64,000 nucleotides of DNA from Blastomonas natatoria (GTDB taxonomy: Bacteria; Pseudomonadota; Alphaproteobacteria; Sphingomonadales; Sphingomonadaceae): the NCBI RefSeq assembly GCF_003201955.1, contig NZ_QJJM01000002.1:270973-334972 (forward strand). The letters are read 5' to 3'. This document shows, piece by piece, positions 25,803-35,316 of this stretch. The notes beneath the pieces were generated by a model, which ran no database searches, was not told the DNA's origin, and was given only the letters and a program-made list of their open reading frames with translations. Position 1 is the stretch's first letter. Each line of letters starts with the position of its first letter. The position numbers were made by a program, and so were the translations under genes.

Positions 25803-26747
25803 CTAAGCCTGTTCGGGACCGCTCCACATGTTGAATGGGCGCTGCCGGATCCAGATGCTGCCAAGCCATTTCTCGCCTGCTATGACCGGGTCGCCGCTAT
25901 GCAGCGACATGGGATCGGGCAGGCCATCGATCTGCACGTTATCGAACACCAGCAAATCGCCCTGCTCGCCCTTGATCGAAATACCAAGCTTCGGAAACAC
26001 CGTCTCGCCGCCGGTATATTGGGCGTTGAGATAGATCAGAGCCGTGGCACAGCGCTGATTGCGCGTATGCGGCAGCGTGTCGAGATGGCCCCTGAATTGC
26101 TGGCCGGGCTTGTAGTGCAATACAGTCATGCTCTCGGCTTGATCGAATTGAATGTCGATCAAGCCGAAAATCCGGTGGCACAAGGCATAGATCGGTAGCG
26201 TCGCTCGGGTCGGACCGATCACGGCAGCCGATGAAGTCCTGATCGGATGCGGCATGAGGCGGCCCGAAACCGGATCCTGCACCATCGCTGGCTCCAGATA
26301 GTGGCTCGATGCCGCAATAATGTGCGCGCACTCTTGAGGCCGCAATGCCCTTTTAAACAGCCGAATGCTCGGGCTTGAGCTCAGAATCTCTATATCGCAG
26401 ACCTTCGGATCAAAGTTTGATACCGAGGCCAGCAAATTGTGCTGTTCCTGGAACTCGCCACCAAAGACCTCGCCAGCCTGCGCCAGCAGTTTCTCGGCCA
26501 AGTCCCAGTCCGCTGCTGCGCCAGTACCGTTTGCCGCCAGCGCAATCTCGATGGCTGCCGCACCGGCATGTCCGGCCTCGACCGCCATCCGCAGAATGTG
26601 GCGTGACTTTTCGAGGTTTCTGGGAACGACATCGCCCGCAAGATGCCAGAAAGCGACCACAAACAACGCTTCTGGATCTCCCCCTTGCGCTGCGTGCAAA
26701 ACGCTCTGATGCGAACGAGCCAAAGCGATGTCCGGTCTATTCGACAT
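25803..26747 (-). CDS. Prolyl 4-hydroxylase-like 2-oxoglutarate/Fe(II) oxygenase with Sel1-like repeats
   Basis: A 314-residue protein. Residues about 15-100 are Sel1-like alpha-hairpins (GGDPEALFVVAFWHLAGDVVPRN). Residues about 120-305 are the oxygenase domain: H221 and D223 in RGHLDTL and H283 in LHSGDPV bind iron, and K293 in AGEKW should bind the 2-oxoglutarate carboxylate. All are in the order found in prolyl 4-hydroxylases. It lacks a signal peptide and should act in the cytoplasm. It is 80 bases downstream of the 1056-residue receptor, beyond a terminator. The substrate is probably a proline in a protein or peptide; this is inferred from the family only. Confidence 0.88.
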   Translation of the reverse strand: MSNRPDIALARSHQSVLHAAQGGDPEALFVVAFWHLAGDVVPRNLEKSRHILRMAVEAGHAGAAAIEIALAANGTGAAADWDLAEKLLAQAGEVFGGEFQEQHNLLASVSNFDPKVCDIEILSSSPSIRLFKRALRPQECAHIIAASSHYLEPAMVQDPVSGRLMPHPIRTSSAAVIGPTRATLPIYALCHRIFGLIDIQFDQAESMTVLHYKPGQQFRGHLDTLPHTRNQRCATALIYLNAQYTGGETVFPKLGISIKGEQGDLLVFDNVQIDGLPDPMSLHSGDPVIAGEKWLGSIWIRQRPFNMWSGPEQA

Positions 26748-26774
26748 TGACTGCCCCGCCCCGTTGCTGGCGCG

Positions 26775-26805
26775 AAAAAGGGCGGGGAACCTGAGCGCCC
26801 CACCC
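26775..26805 (-). terminator. Intrinsic terminator after the 1056-residue receptor gene
   Basis: An 8-base stem with one mismatch (arms 26780-26787 and 26798-26805) and a 10-base loop, followed on the minus strand by TTTTT. It separates the receptor from the prolyl hydroxylase gene, matching the layout of the other receptor unit. Confidence 0.7.
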
Positions 26806-26827
26806 CTTCTCGACTTCAGTCCATGGA

Positions 26828-29800
26828 TCAGAAGTTAGCCTGGAAGCCAGCGTAGAAGTAACGACCGCGAACATCATAGATGCCCGAACCGCCGCCTACA
26901 CCCGTCAGGCCGAACGGCGGCTGGACGTTTGTGACGTTATCGACGCCGACATACATGTTGAACTTCTTATCCAGATCCACGTTCAAGCGCAGATCGTGAT
27001 AGAACACGTCGGGGTACTTCTCGAACGGCCCGTAGTCCGCATTCTGCGGCGGCTGGCCGTTCAGCGGATTGAAATCCTCGAACGTGTTCACGAACATCTT
27101 ATCGAGCCAGCGCATTTCATACCCGAGAGTCACGTTACCGAAGCGGATGTTCGCGTTGATATTGACCTGGTCACTCGGGTCGCCGAGTTCGTCGATCAGA
27201 CGATTGGCAAAGTTCGGATCTGACGGGTTGGTGAAGCTGTCGATCTGGAAATAGTGAGTCCAAATGACGCCCAAACGCAAATCACCCCAATCGCCCAACT
27301 TACGGTTATAGTTGAACTGTGTGTCCAGACCACGAACCTTGTTGCGTGCGAAGTTGGCCGAGGACTGGAGCAGCGAGCCCTCCAGGATCTGGAAGGGAAT
27401 CTCACCATTCGGACCGCCGGTTGCACCAGCACGGGTGAACAGTCCGCAGAACGCGTTGTTCGCCGACGGCAGGTCATAGCAAAGGTTGGCAATCTGCTGT
27501 GCCGAAACCGACGCGATCGCGTTCTTCACCGTAATGTCATAATAGTCAGCCGAGATCGACAGACCAGGGATGAAGCTCGGTTGGATGATACCGCCAACGG
27601 TGTAGGAATCTCCGGTTTCCGCACGCAGGTTAGGATTGCCCCCGCTGCGGATCTCGAGCGACTGCAGATACACGAAGTCGTATCCGGTCGGTGCGCCGGC
27701 CGCGCTGCAGTTGGCAGCACGGTTCGAAGAACCGGTTGCAAGGTTGCGAGCCGAGCAAGGGTCAGTGAAGCCGGGTGCAAAGTTCTGGCCTTGTGCCGAG
27801 AACAACTCGCCGAGATTTGGCGACCGAACCGAACGCGAATAGGTACCACGCAGGGTGATATCGCGGATCGGCGACCAGATCGCTTCGGCACCATAGGCAT
27901 AAACGGTACCGGTGTTGCGCGCCGCGCCCATATATTTGGCAACACGACCGTTGCCGCGAACGGTCAGGTTGTGGAAGAACGGCGTGTCCTTGAGGATCGG
28001 AAACTCGATTTCACCGAACGCTTCTGCAACCTCCAGTGCCGGTGCCTGGAAGGACGGAATGGCATTGTAGAATGCATAACCTTCCTGGGTCAGGTCATCG
28101 AGGTCATAGAAGTTGGTTTCCCGACGATATTCACCACCAGCCGAGAATGCGACTGCACCACCCGGAAGGTTGAAGAACCCGCTGGTATCGCCCGAGACGA
28201 AGCCCAGAATGTCGAGCTGTGTGATCTTGCCGGTAGCCAGCGAATTCACGAGCAAGTAATCGCGAACGGCCTGTGTAACCGAGCCTTCGCCGAACGGATT
28301 GAGCGGAACGCACGCCGAAATGTCGCCCGCAAGACGCGGATCGCCATTGGGCGTCCCTGTGATGTACGACACGGTGCCGGTGGGGTTCAGCCTCGATGCG
28401 CAGACGATGTTGCCACTGGCGTCACGGGCGGTATCGACAGCCAGCAGATAGCGCTGGATATTGACGTTGCCGATGATTTCGTTCCGCTCCCGGTGTTCGC
28501 CATAGTTTACCGACAGTTCGTAGTTCCAGTCGTCGTTGAATTCGCCACGAGCGCCCACGACGATACGGTAGGTTTCACGCGTGATTTCCTCGTCGCGAAT
28601 ACCGAAATCCACCCAGTTGCGACGCAGGCTGAAGCGGAAAGAGCCGTTGTTGATCGCAGCGCGCTGCGCAGCAAGGCCAGCGGCCGACAGAGCGGCGCCG
28701 GTATTCACGTTTACTGTCGAGCCCAAGAACTCAGATGTCAGCAGCGCACGCGCTTGTGCGCTGAGATAGGGGTTATCGAGGCGAATGCGCTCGCGGTTAC
28801 CAGGATCCCCCAAAGTGGCGCCCTGCGAGAAGAACGGGCCGCTCTGCGAACCGAAGGCTTCGGTGCGGACATATTTCGCTTCCATGAACACATCGAAAGC
28901 CGGGCTGAATTCATAGTGGGCCAGCAGGTTAGCGGAATAACGACGCAGATCCGGAGTCAGCGTCAACAGTTCCCCTTCGCGGTTAGAGTTACCGTTGCCG
29001 CCGAGGAAGCTGCCGTTCGGGCCGACGCCGACTCGCGTACCGGTCTGACGGACCAGCGAGCCATCACGCTGGAAGAGATAGGTGCAGGTGAAGGCCGCGA
29101 CGTTAAAGCCGCACGGTGACGTTGCCGGATTCTGGAACGAGGCAACCAGACCGCCGAGCGAGATCGTGCCGGAGCGGATGTCGCGGAAGAAGCCGCGGTC
29201 GACGATGCCGTCCGAACCGTTCACTGCGGCGGCCGGATCGGTGTCGACGATGACAAGACCGTTATTCTGCCGCAGGTTGGGACGACCCGAACCGAAGGCA
29301 CGCGAGGTGTGCGCATATTCCAGCGCCAAAGTCACATTGCCGCGACCATCGCCGAAATTCTTGCCCGCCAAAGCAGACACGAACTGGTTGCCGAAATCGC
29401 CATAGGTCGAGATACCGGCCTGACCGCGCATCTGCAGACCGTCGAAGCTGTCCTTGAGGATGAAGTTGACCACACCGGCGACGGCGTCCGAACCGTACAC
29501 GGCCGATGCACCACCAGTCAGGACGTCAACGCGCTCGATCAGGTCGGTCGGAATGGTGTTGATGTCCGGCGAAACGCCCGACGACAGGATGTCACCGGCG
29601 ACGTGACGACGGCCGTTGACGAGAACCAGGGTACGCTCCGAACCCAGACCACGCAGGTCGAGCAGGTTGAGACCGCGGGTACCAAGAAAGCGGGTCGAGT
29701 TCTGCTGACTGAAGGTGCTGCGCAGCTGCGGCAGATCGTTCAGCACGTCGCCGACAGAGGTGTTGCCGGTTTCGAAGAATTCTTCGCCGGTCACAACAGT

Positions 29801-29998
29801 AACGGGGTTTGCACCCTCCAGATTGGGCTGGCGAATACGCGAGCCGGTGACGACAATCGACGCCGGCGCATCTTCGGACGACGCTTCCTGCTCGTCGACG
29901 TTCGTGGTCTGCTCTTGCGCCATTGCTGGCATGGCAGCGAGCGCAATGCTCATCACGACGGGGGCAGCCCCGGTGAGGAAACGCGAATAAGTTTTCAT
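26828..29998 (-). CDS. TonB-dependent receptor, large
   Basis: A 1056-residue outer-membrane transporter. It has a signal peptide (MKTYSRFLTGAAPVVMSIAL, cut after AMA near residue 27), TonB-box-like SIVVTGSRI, and a plug (LNLLDLRGLGSERTLVLVNGRRHV, DVLTGGASAVYGSDAVAGVVNFIL). The long barrel ends in YFYAGFQANF with terminal Phe. The ATG at 29998 is chosen because the signal peptide starts there; AGGGG lies upstream. It resembles the 993-residue receptor in its plug but is diverged in the barrel. It is followed by a terminator and then the prolyl hydroxylase gene. Confidence 0.93.
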   Translation of the reverse strand: MKTYSRFLTGAAPVVMSIALAAMPAMAQEQTTNVDEQEASSEDAPASIVVTGSRIRQPNLEGANPVTVVTGEEFFETGNTSVGDVLNDLPQLRSTFSQQNSTRFLGTRGLNLLDLRGLGSERTLVLVNGRRHVAGDILSSGVSPDINTIPTDLIERVDVLTGGASAVYGSDAVAGVVNFILKDSFDGLQMRGQAGISTYGDFGNQFVSALAGKNFGDGRGNVTLALEYAHTSRAFGSGRPNLRQNNGLVIVDTDPAAAVNGSDGIVDRGFFRDIRSGTISLGGLVASFQNPATSPCGFNVAAFTCTYLFQRDGSLVRQTGTRVGVGPNGSFLGGNGNSNREGELLTLTPDLRRYSANLLAHYEFSPAFDVFMEAKYVRTEAFGSQSGPFFSQGATLGDPGNRERIRLDNPYLSAQARALLTSEFLGSTVNVNTGAALSAAGLAAQRAAINNGSFRFSLRRNWVDFGIRDEEITRETYRIVVGARGEFNDDWNYELSVNYGEHRERNEIIGNVNIQRYLLAVDTARDASGNIVCASRLNPTGTVSYITGTPNGDPRLAGDISACVPLNPFGEGSVTQAVRDYLLVNSLATGKITQLDILGFVSGDTSGFFNLPGGAVAFSAGGEYRRETNFYDLDDLTQEGYAFYNAIPSFQAPALEVAEAFGEIEFPILKDTPFFHNLTVRGNGRVAKYMGAARNTGTVYAYGAEAIWSPIRDITLRGTYSRSVRSPNLGELFSAQGQNFAPGFTDPCSARNLATGSSNRAANCSAAGAPTGYDFVYLQSLEIRSGGNPNLRAETGDSYTVGGIIQPSFIPGLSISADYYDITVKNAIASVSAQQIANLCYDLPSANNAFCGLFTRAGATGGPNGEIPFQILEGSLLQSSANFARNKVRGLDTQFNYNRKLGDWGDLRLGVIWTHYFQIDSFTNPSDPNFANRLIDELGDPSDQVNINANIRFGNVTLGYEMRWLDKMFVNTFEDFNPLNGQPPQNADYGPFEKYPDVFYHDLRLNVDLDKKFNMYVGVDNVTNVQPPFGLTGVGGGSGIYDVRGRYFYAGFQANF

Positions 29999-30163
29999 GG
30001 ACACAACCCCTGTTCTCAATAGCTTGGGCTCGAAACAACGAGCCTGGGGCCGCAAAGCGACATCGCTGAACTACGATGGTCTCCCCAGACCTTGAGGAGA
30101 GGTAAACGGGAGCGCGAAACGATGTAAAGGTTCGAGGGACATCAGCACGCCAGTTTTACGCCA

Positions 30164-30193
30164 ACCTGTAACATGAACGCCACATTTACAGGT
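30164..30193. promoter_or_regulatory. Inverted repeat upstream of the large receptor
   Basis: ACCTGTAA at 30164-30171 and TTACAGGT at 30186-30193 form an 8-base inverted repeat with a 14-base spacer, about 170 bases upstream of the receptor start and just after the M23 peptidase stop. It may be an operator for a dimeric regulator, or a hairpin. No matching copy was seen before the other receptor. Confidence 0.35.
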
Positions 30194-30224
30194 CACTCAG
30201 GAAAGGTCGTGAAACAATGTTATT

Positions 30225-31139
30225 TCATTGCCCCATCGGACCCACCAGAAGTTGCGGGTCGATCCGGGCGTCGTGCCACTTCATGCTCCAGTGAAGATGC
30301 GGTCCGGTGGCCCGGCCCGTTGCGCCGATTCGCCCGATTTGTTGTCCCTGGCGCACCGTGTCCCCAAGCTTCACATCGATCGCCGACAGGTGAAGAAATG
30401 CACTGTTGAGGCCCATGCCATGGTCGATCATCAGCAGATTGCCTTCGAGTGAAAAAGGCGTCGGCGCGGCGAGGATGACCACGCCATCTGCAGGGGCGAC
30501 CACCGGCGTGCCGATCGCTCCGGCAACGTCGACACCGCTGTGAAAGCTTCCGGGTTCACCGGCATAGATGCGTTGCGATCCGAAAATGCCCGAGACGCGC
30601 CCCGTCGCGGGCCAGATGAACGATTGGCGCCAGCCCGCGCTGTCGGATTGCCGCGCGCGCGCTGCATCGATCATCTCGAGTTCGGGCTTGCGCCGTGCCA
30701 AAAAGGCTTCACTCGGCAGCCCGCCGCGCGCCGCCACCGCAACGAATTCGCGGCGCCAGGCACGCGGTTCGACCGTCAGGGGCTCGCTCATTACCTGCCC
30801 GTCGGCAAGGGTGACGGTCAATATGCCGAGCGCCGGGGCGTCGCGATGGAAACCGAGGAGAAATGCACCATCGGGTGCGACCGGTACGTTGACCCCATCC
30901 AGGTCGAGAGCGGTGACGCCCCTGGGCGCCGTGCCCCGCAGCAATGCACCCTGAACCGGCGCGCCGGAAAGCCGTATTCCGCTGGGCAACGGCCGCATCG
31001 TTCCGAAGGGCCGGGTCAGAAAATCCGGACCGCCGGGCGTCGGCGCTGCAGACTGAGCCGGTGCCGCACCTGACTGCGCAGCCAGTGGTGTGGACGTTGC
31101 AAGGGCGGCAAGACTGAGCAAGGTCAGCGCGCCCCGCAT
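30225..31139 (-). CDS. M23 family metallopeptidase
   Basis: A 304-residue periplasmic peptidase with a signal peptide (MRGALTLLSLAALATSTPLAAQ). The C-terminal LytM domain has the zinc ligands H200 and D204 in FHSGVDVAG and H283 in HLHW, with H281 as the catalytic partner. It should cut peptide cross-links of peptidoglycan; all catalytic residues are intact, so it is likely active rather than a NlpD/EnvC-like activator. An Ig-like domain lies upstream (about residues 50-130). The ATG at 31139 is 5 bases downstream of the DUF2093 stop, so the two form an operon. Confidence 0.9.
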   Translation of the reverse strand: MRGALTLLSLAALATSTPLAAQSGAAPAQSAAPTPGGPDFLTRPFGTMRPLPSGIRLSGAPVQGALLRGTAPRGVTALDLDGVNVPVAPDGAFLLGFHRDAPALGILTVTLADGQVMSEPLTVEPRAWRREFVAVAARGGLPSEAFLARRKPELEMIDAARARQSDSAGWRQSFIWPATGRVSGIFGSQRIYAGEPGSFHSGVDVAGAIGTPVVAPADGVVILAAPTPFSLEGNLLMIDHGMGLNSAFLHLSAIDVKLGDTVRQGQQIGRIGATGRATGPHLHWSMKWHDARIDPQLLVGPMGQ

Positions 31140-31143
31140 CGGC

Positions 31144-31365
31144 TCAGCCCTGCCCCAGGGCGGCGCGCACCGAAATCTCGCAACTGGCATAAGCCTCCTG
31201 CCGCTCGACGCTCCAGTAGCGCAGCTCTTCAAGATCGATCTTCTGCCCGGTCTCCGCACACAGCACATGGTCGCCGGCGCTGAGCAGGCGGAAGCCATTG
31301 GGCATATAGTGCACACGGGCAACACGATCGCGGTTGGACATCAACATGGGGTCTTCATGCTCCAT
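31144..31365 (-). CDS. DUF2093 domain protein
   Basis: A 73-residue cytoplasmic protein matching DUF2093 (ARVHYMPNGFRLLSAGDHVLCAETGQKIDLEELRYWSVERQEAYAS). Function unknown. An alternative ATG six codons later is possible; neither has a strong ribosome site. It lies between xseA and the M23 peptidase on the same strand. Confidence 0.85.
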   Translation of the reverse strand: MEHEDPMLMSNRDRVARVHYMPNGFRLLSAGDHVLCAETGQKIDLEELRYWSVERQEAYASCEISVRAALGQG

Positions 31366-31443
31366 AAAGGCTGTATGGCAGCTTTACCGATGGCTCGCTG
31401 CGCGTTTGGCCGAAGATAAGCGATCCGGCACGCCAGCGCAAAT

Positions 31444-32916
31444 CTACAGGAAACTCGCCTGACGCGGCTCGGCGGGCCTGGGCTTCGCCTTGGCTGCAGG
31501 AGTGGGAGAAGCCGGCGGCGGAGGCGGACCATCCGCTGGTGCGACATCGAGCGCTCCGTCGCGGAAATGCAGCGTCAGCCGCGGCTCGCGCGCTGCCACG
31601 GCCTTGTCGATCAGCGTGCGACCGTCACCAGCAGTGACGCGGGCATAGCCGCGCTGCAGCGGCGCGTCGGGATCGAGCTGCGCCAGCACCCGCTCGAGCC
31701 CCGCGAGCCGTTCGCCTGCCCGCCGGATGATGCGATCGAGCACCGCCGGATCAAGCGTCAACCGCGCCAACCGGTCGCGCGCATGGGCGACACGGGTATC
31801 GAGCACGGCAGGGCGCAGTGCGCCGGACGTCCTCGCCAAAGTGCCGCGCGCATGCGCCAGCTGCAGGCCGAGCGCGGCGCGTAGCCGCTCGCCCAGATCA
31901 TCGGCGCGCTGCTGTTGCGGGCTGAGCAGATCGGCGAGCCGCGGCAACCGCTGCGCACGCGCTTCGAGGCGCTCGCGTGCCAGGGAGTGGCTGCGATTCA
32001 CCGCACGGCTGGCGCGCAGCCCAAGCTCCGCGACCCCGGCAAGCAGTTCCGACCGCACCGGCACCGCCATCTCTGCGGCCGCCGTTGGCGTCGGCGCGCG
32101 GCGATCGGCGGCGAAATCGGCCAGCGTGGTATCGGTCTCGTGCCCCACGGCGGAGATCACCGGGATCACGCTCTCGGCAATCGCGCGAACCACCGGCTCC
32201 TCATTGAACGCCCAGAGGTCCTCGATCGAACCGCCACCGCGCGCGACGATCAGCAGATCGGGCCGCTCGTCCTCGGGCATGGCGCCGAACCCGCGCACCG
32301 CCGCCGCGACCTGACCTGCTGCCCCCTCGCCCTGCACCAGCACCGGCCAGACCAGCACATGGCTGGGGAAGCGATCGGCGAGCCGATGCAATATGTCGCG
32401 GATCACGGAGCCCGTCGGCGAGGTCACCACGCCGATGGTGCGCGGCAGAAAGGGCAGCGCGCGCTTGCGTTCCGAATCGAACAGGCCTTCACTGGCCAGC
32501 CGCGCCTTCAGCTTCTCGAACAGCTGCATCAGCGCGCCCTCACCCGCCAGTTCGAGCGATTCTATCGTGATCTGGTATTTGGACCGACCCGGAAAGGTGG
32601 TGAGCTTGCCGGTGGCGATGACGTCAAGCCCGTCCTCGGGCCTGAACGGCAGCCGCTGCGCCGTGCCCTTCCAGATGATGCCGTCGATGACCGCCTTGTC
32701 GTCCTTCAGCGCCAGATAGCAATGGCCCGAAGCCGCGCGCTTGAAGCCCGAAATCTCGCCGCGAATCCGCACATGCGAAAACCGGTCCTCCACCATGCGC
32801 TTCAACTGCCCGGAGATTTCCGAAACCGACAGCGGCGGGGCGTTGTCGCCGGGGGGCATCTGGGCTAACAGCCCGCCCGAACGCATTGGTACATCATCTG
32901 AAAAGGGGTCGGGCAT
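31444..32916 (-). CDS. xseA: Exodeoxyribonuclease VII large subunit
   Basis: A 490-residue subunit of the nuclease that degrades single-stranded DNA to oligonucleotides together with XseB. It has an N-terminal OB fold ([45 protein letters not shown]), the catalytic core ([66 protein letters not shown]), and a long coiled-coil region. The C-terminus is Pro/Ala-rich. The ATG at 32916 has AGGA upstream and overlaps the purD ATG on the other strand; a later ATG at 32886 lacks a ribosome site. xseB is not in view. Confidence 0.94.
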   Translation of the reverse strand: MPDPFSDDVPMRSGGLLAQMPPGDNAPPLSVSEISGQLKRMVEDRFSHVRIRGEISGFKRAASGHCYLALKDDKAVIDGIIWKGTAQRLPFRPEDGLDVIATGKLTTFPGRSKYQITIESLELAGEGALMQLFEKLKARLASEGLFDSERKRALPFLPRTIGVVTSPTGSVIRDILHRLADRFPSHVLVWPVLVQGEGAAGQVAAAVRGFGAMPEDERPDLLIVARGGGSIEDLWAFNEEPVVRAIAESVIPVISAVGHETDTTLADFAADRRAPTPTAAAEMAVPVRSELLAGVAELGLRASRAVNRSHSLARERLEARAQRLPRLADLLSPQQQRADDLGERLRAALGLQLAHARGTLARTSGALRPAVLDTRVAHARDRLARLTLDPAVLDRIIRRAGERLAGLERVLAQLDPDAPLQRGYARVTAGDGRTLIDKAVAAREPRLTLHFRDGALDVAPADGPPPPPASPTPAAKAKPRPAEPRQASFL

Positions 32917-34189
32917 GAATATCCTGCTGGTGGGAAGCGGTGGACGCGAACATGCCCTGTGCTGGAAACTGGCGCAATCCCCGCAGGTCGAAAGCATCTT
33001 CGCCGCGCCCGGAAATCCGGGGATAGCCGAGCACGCAAGCTGCGTCTCGCTCGATGTGACGGATCATGCAGCGGTTGCGGCATTCTGTGCCGAACAGGCC
33101 ATCGGCCTGGTGGTGATCGGGCCCGAAGCGCCGCTGGTCGATGGCCTGGCGGACAGCCTGCGCGCCGCCGATGTGCCGGTGTTCGGACCCTCGGCCAGGG
33201 CAGCGCAGCTTGAAGGCTCAAAAGGTTTCACCAAGGCCCTGTGCGACCGCGCCGGCATCCCCACCGCGCGCTATGTCCGCGCCAGCCATGCGGCTGAGGC
33301 GCGCGCGGCGCTGGCCGATTTCGACCTGCCAGTGGTGATCAAGGCCGATGGGCTGGCAGCCGGCAAGGGCGTGATCATCGCGGAGACCGCTGACGAGGCC
33401 GAGGACGCCATCGGCCATATGTTCGCCGGTGCCTTTGGCGAGGCCGGGGCAGAAGTGGTGATCGAGGAGTTCATGACGGGCGAAGAGGCGAGCTTCTTCG
33501 CGATCACCGATGGCAGCGCGATTGTCGCGTTCGGATCGGCGCAGGACCACAAGCGCGTTGGTGAGGGTGATATCGGGCCGAACACCGGTGGCATGGGCGC
33601 GTACAGCCCCGCACCGGTGCTGACCGCAGAGCTCGAAGCGCAGGTGATGGAGCGGATCATCGCGCCGACCGTCGCCACGCTCGCCACCGAGGGCATGCCC
33701 TATTCGGGCGTGCTGTTCGCGGGCCTCATGCTGACCGGCGAGGGGCCGAAGCTGATCGAATATAACTGCCGCTTCGGCGACCCTGAATGCCAGGTGCTGA
33801 TGACCCGCCTGCAGAGCGATCTCGCCGAACTGCTGCTGGCAACGGCGAAGGGCGAACTGGCAAGCTGCCCCCCGCCCCGCTTGTCCGATGACTATGCCCT
33901 CACTGTGGTGATGGCCGCCAAGGGCTATCCCGGCACGCCCGAAAAGGGCGGCGCGATCGCGCTGGGCGACACCGGCGGCGCAAAGGTCTTCCACGCGGGC
34001 ACAGCGCTCAAGGACGGTGCGCTGGTCGCCCATGGCGGCCGCGTACTCAACGTCACCGCGACCGGCAGCAGCGTGACCGAGGCGCAATCCGCCGCTTACA
34101 GCGCCGTCGATGGCATCACCTTCCCCACTGGCTTCTGCCGCCGCGACATCGGCTGGCGCGAAGTCGCGCGCGAACGGGGCGAGGCTTAG
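32915..34189 (+). CDS. purD: Phosphoribosylamine-glycine ligase
   Basis: A 424-residue purine biosynthesis enzyme that joins glycine to phosphoribosylamine with ATP. The N-terminal domain starts [19 protein letters not shown]. The ATP-grasp core includes [28 protein letters not shown], and the signature GDPECQVLM; the C-terminal lid is complete. The start has AAGGGG 7 bases upstream, inside the first codons of the divergent xseA gene. Its stop overlaps the leuB stop by 4 bases. Confidence 0.97.
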   Translation: MNILLVGSGGREHALCWKLAQSPQVESIFAAPGNPGIAEHASCVSLDVTDHAAVAAFCAEQAIGLVVIGPEAPLVDGLADSLRAADVPVFGPSARAAQLEGSKGFTKALCDRAGIPTARYVRASHAAEARAALADFDLPVVIKADGLAAGKGVIIAETADEAEDAIGHMFAGAFGEAGAEVVIEEFMTGEEASFFAITDGSAIVAFGSAQDHKRVGEGDIGPNTGGMGAYSPAPVLTAELEAQVMERIIAPTVATLATEGMPYSGVLFAGLMLTGEGPKLIEYNCRFGDPECQVLMTRLQSDLAELLLATAKGELASCPPPRLSDDYALTVVMAAKGYPGTPEKGGAIALGDTGGAKVFHAGTALKDGALVAHGGRVLNVTATGSSVTEAQSAAYSAVDGITFPTGFCRRDIGWREVARERGEA

Positions 34190-35247
34190 CCCAGCGCCGC
34201 CAGCACCGCGTCGCCAATTGCGACGGTGCCCATGTCACCGCCCAGGTCGGCCCCCAGCGCACCCGCGTTGAGCGCGCTCGCCACCGCGGCCTCAATCCGC
34301 GCGGCTTCGGCTTCGAGGCTAAAGCTGTGGCGCAGCATCATCGCGGCGGAGAGGATCATCGCGACCGGATTGGCCAGCCCCTTGCCAGCAATGTCGGGGG
34401 CGCTGCCATGGATCGGCTCGTACGCGCCCTTGGTGCCGAACGCGGTCTGCTCCGCGCCTAGCGAGGCCGAGGCGAGCAGGCCGATCGAGCCGACGCACAT
34501 GCTCGCCTGGTCGGACAGGATATCGCCGAACAGGTTGCCGGTGACGATGGTGTCGAACTTGCCCGGCGCGCGGACGAGCTGCATCGCGGCATTGTCGACA
34601 TACATATGCTCGAGCGTGACGTCGGGGTACTCCGCCCCCACCTCGATCATCACATCGCGCCAAAGCTGCGAGGTTTCGAGCACATTGGCCTTGTCGACCG
34701 AGCACAGCTTGCCTGACCGCCCCTGCGCGGTGCGGAAGGCGACATGCGCGATGCGGCGCACCTCGCTCCCGCTGTACGACATGATGTCATAGCCCTCGCG
34801 CTGACCTTCCGCCGTGGTGCGCATGCCCTTTTTGCCGAAATAGACATCGCCGTTCAGCTCACGCACGATCATCAGGTCGATCGCGCCCGCCACCTCAGGG
34901 CGCAGCGAGCTGTGCGCCTCAAGCCCCGGAAATACCTTGGCCGGGCGCAGATTGGCGAACAGCTCCAGCTCCTTGCGCATGCCCAGCACCGCCTGTTCGG
35001 GGCGCAGATGCCGCTCCAGCCCGTCGCACGCCGGATCGCCCACCGCGCCGAACAGGATCGCGTCGCATTCGCGCATCAGCGCTAGTGTCTCGGGCGGCAG
35101 CGGATGACCATGCGCGCGCCACGCGGCAGCACCCACCAGCCCGTCATGCAGCTCCACCCCCGGCAGATCGAGCGCGCGCAGCACGCGCACCGCCTCGGCC
35201 ATGATTTCGGGGCCGATGCCGTCACCGGGAAGAATGGCAATTTTCAT
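34186..35247 (-). CDS. leuB: 3-isopropylmalate dehydrogenase
   Basis: A 353-residue NAD-dependent enzyme of leucine biosynthesis that oxidises and decarboxylates 3-isopropylmalate. It starts [16 protein letters not shown]. The substrate arginines are in LRPAKVF and VIVREL-like [11 protein letters not shown]; the metal and NAD region contains [13 protein letters not shown] and [20 protein letters not shown]. The length is typical of LeuB and shorter than isocitrate dehydrogenase. It is convergent with purD, overlapping by 4 bases. Confidence 0.95.
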   Translation of the reverse strand: MKIAILPGDGIGPEIMAEAVRVLRALDLPGVELHDGLVGAAAWRAHGHPLPPETLALMRECDAILFGAVGDPACDGLERHLRPEQAVLGMRKELELFANLRPAKVFPGLEAHSSLRPEVAGAIDLMIVRELNGDVYFGKKGMRTTAEGQREGYDIMSYSGSEVRRIAHVAFRTAQGRSGKLCSVDKANVLETSQLWRDVMIEVGAEYPDVTLEHMYVDNAAMQLVRAPGKFDTIVTGNLFGDILSDQASMCVGSIGLLASASLGAEQTAFGTKGAYEPIHGSAPDIAGKGLANPVAMILSAAMMLRHSFSLEAEAARIEAAVASALNAGALGADLGGDMGTVAIGDAVLAALG

Positions 35248-35316
35248 GGGGTCATCCTGTCTGTTGTGGAGGCGCGCATAGCGTCAGCACGCGCATTTCC
35301 GCAACATTGTTTTGCG

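Noticed and set aside
25702..25803. Small open frame of about 34 codons starting ATGCTCGAG
   Set aside because: AAGGA is only one base before the ATG, which is too close, and there is no recognisable feature. Left as unsupported.
27254..29119. 621-codon open frame antisense to the second large receptor
   Set aside because: Same reason: a complement artefact with no recognisable features.
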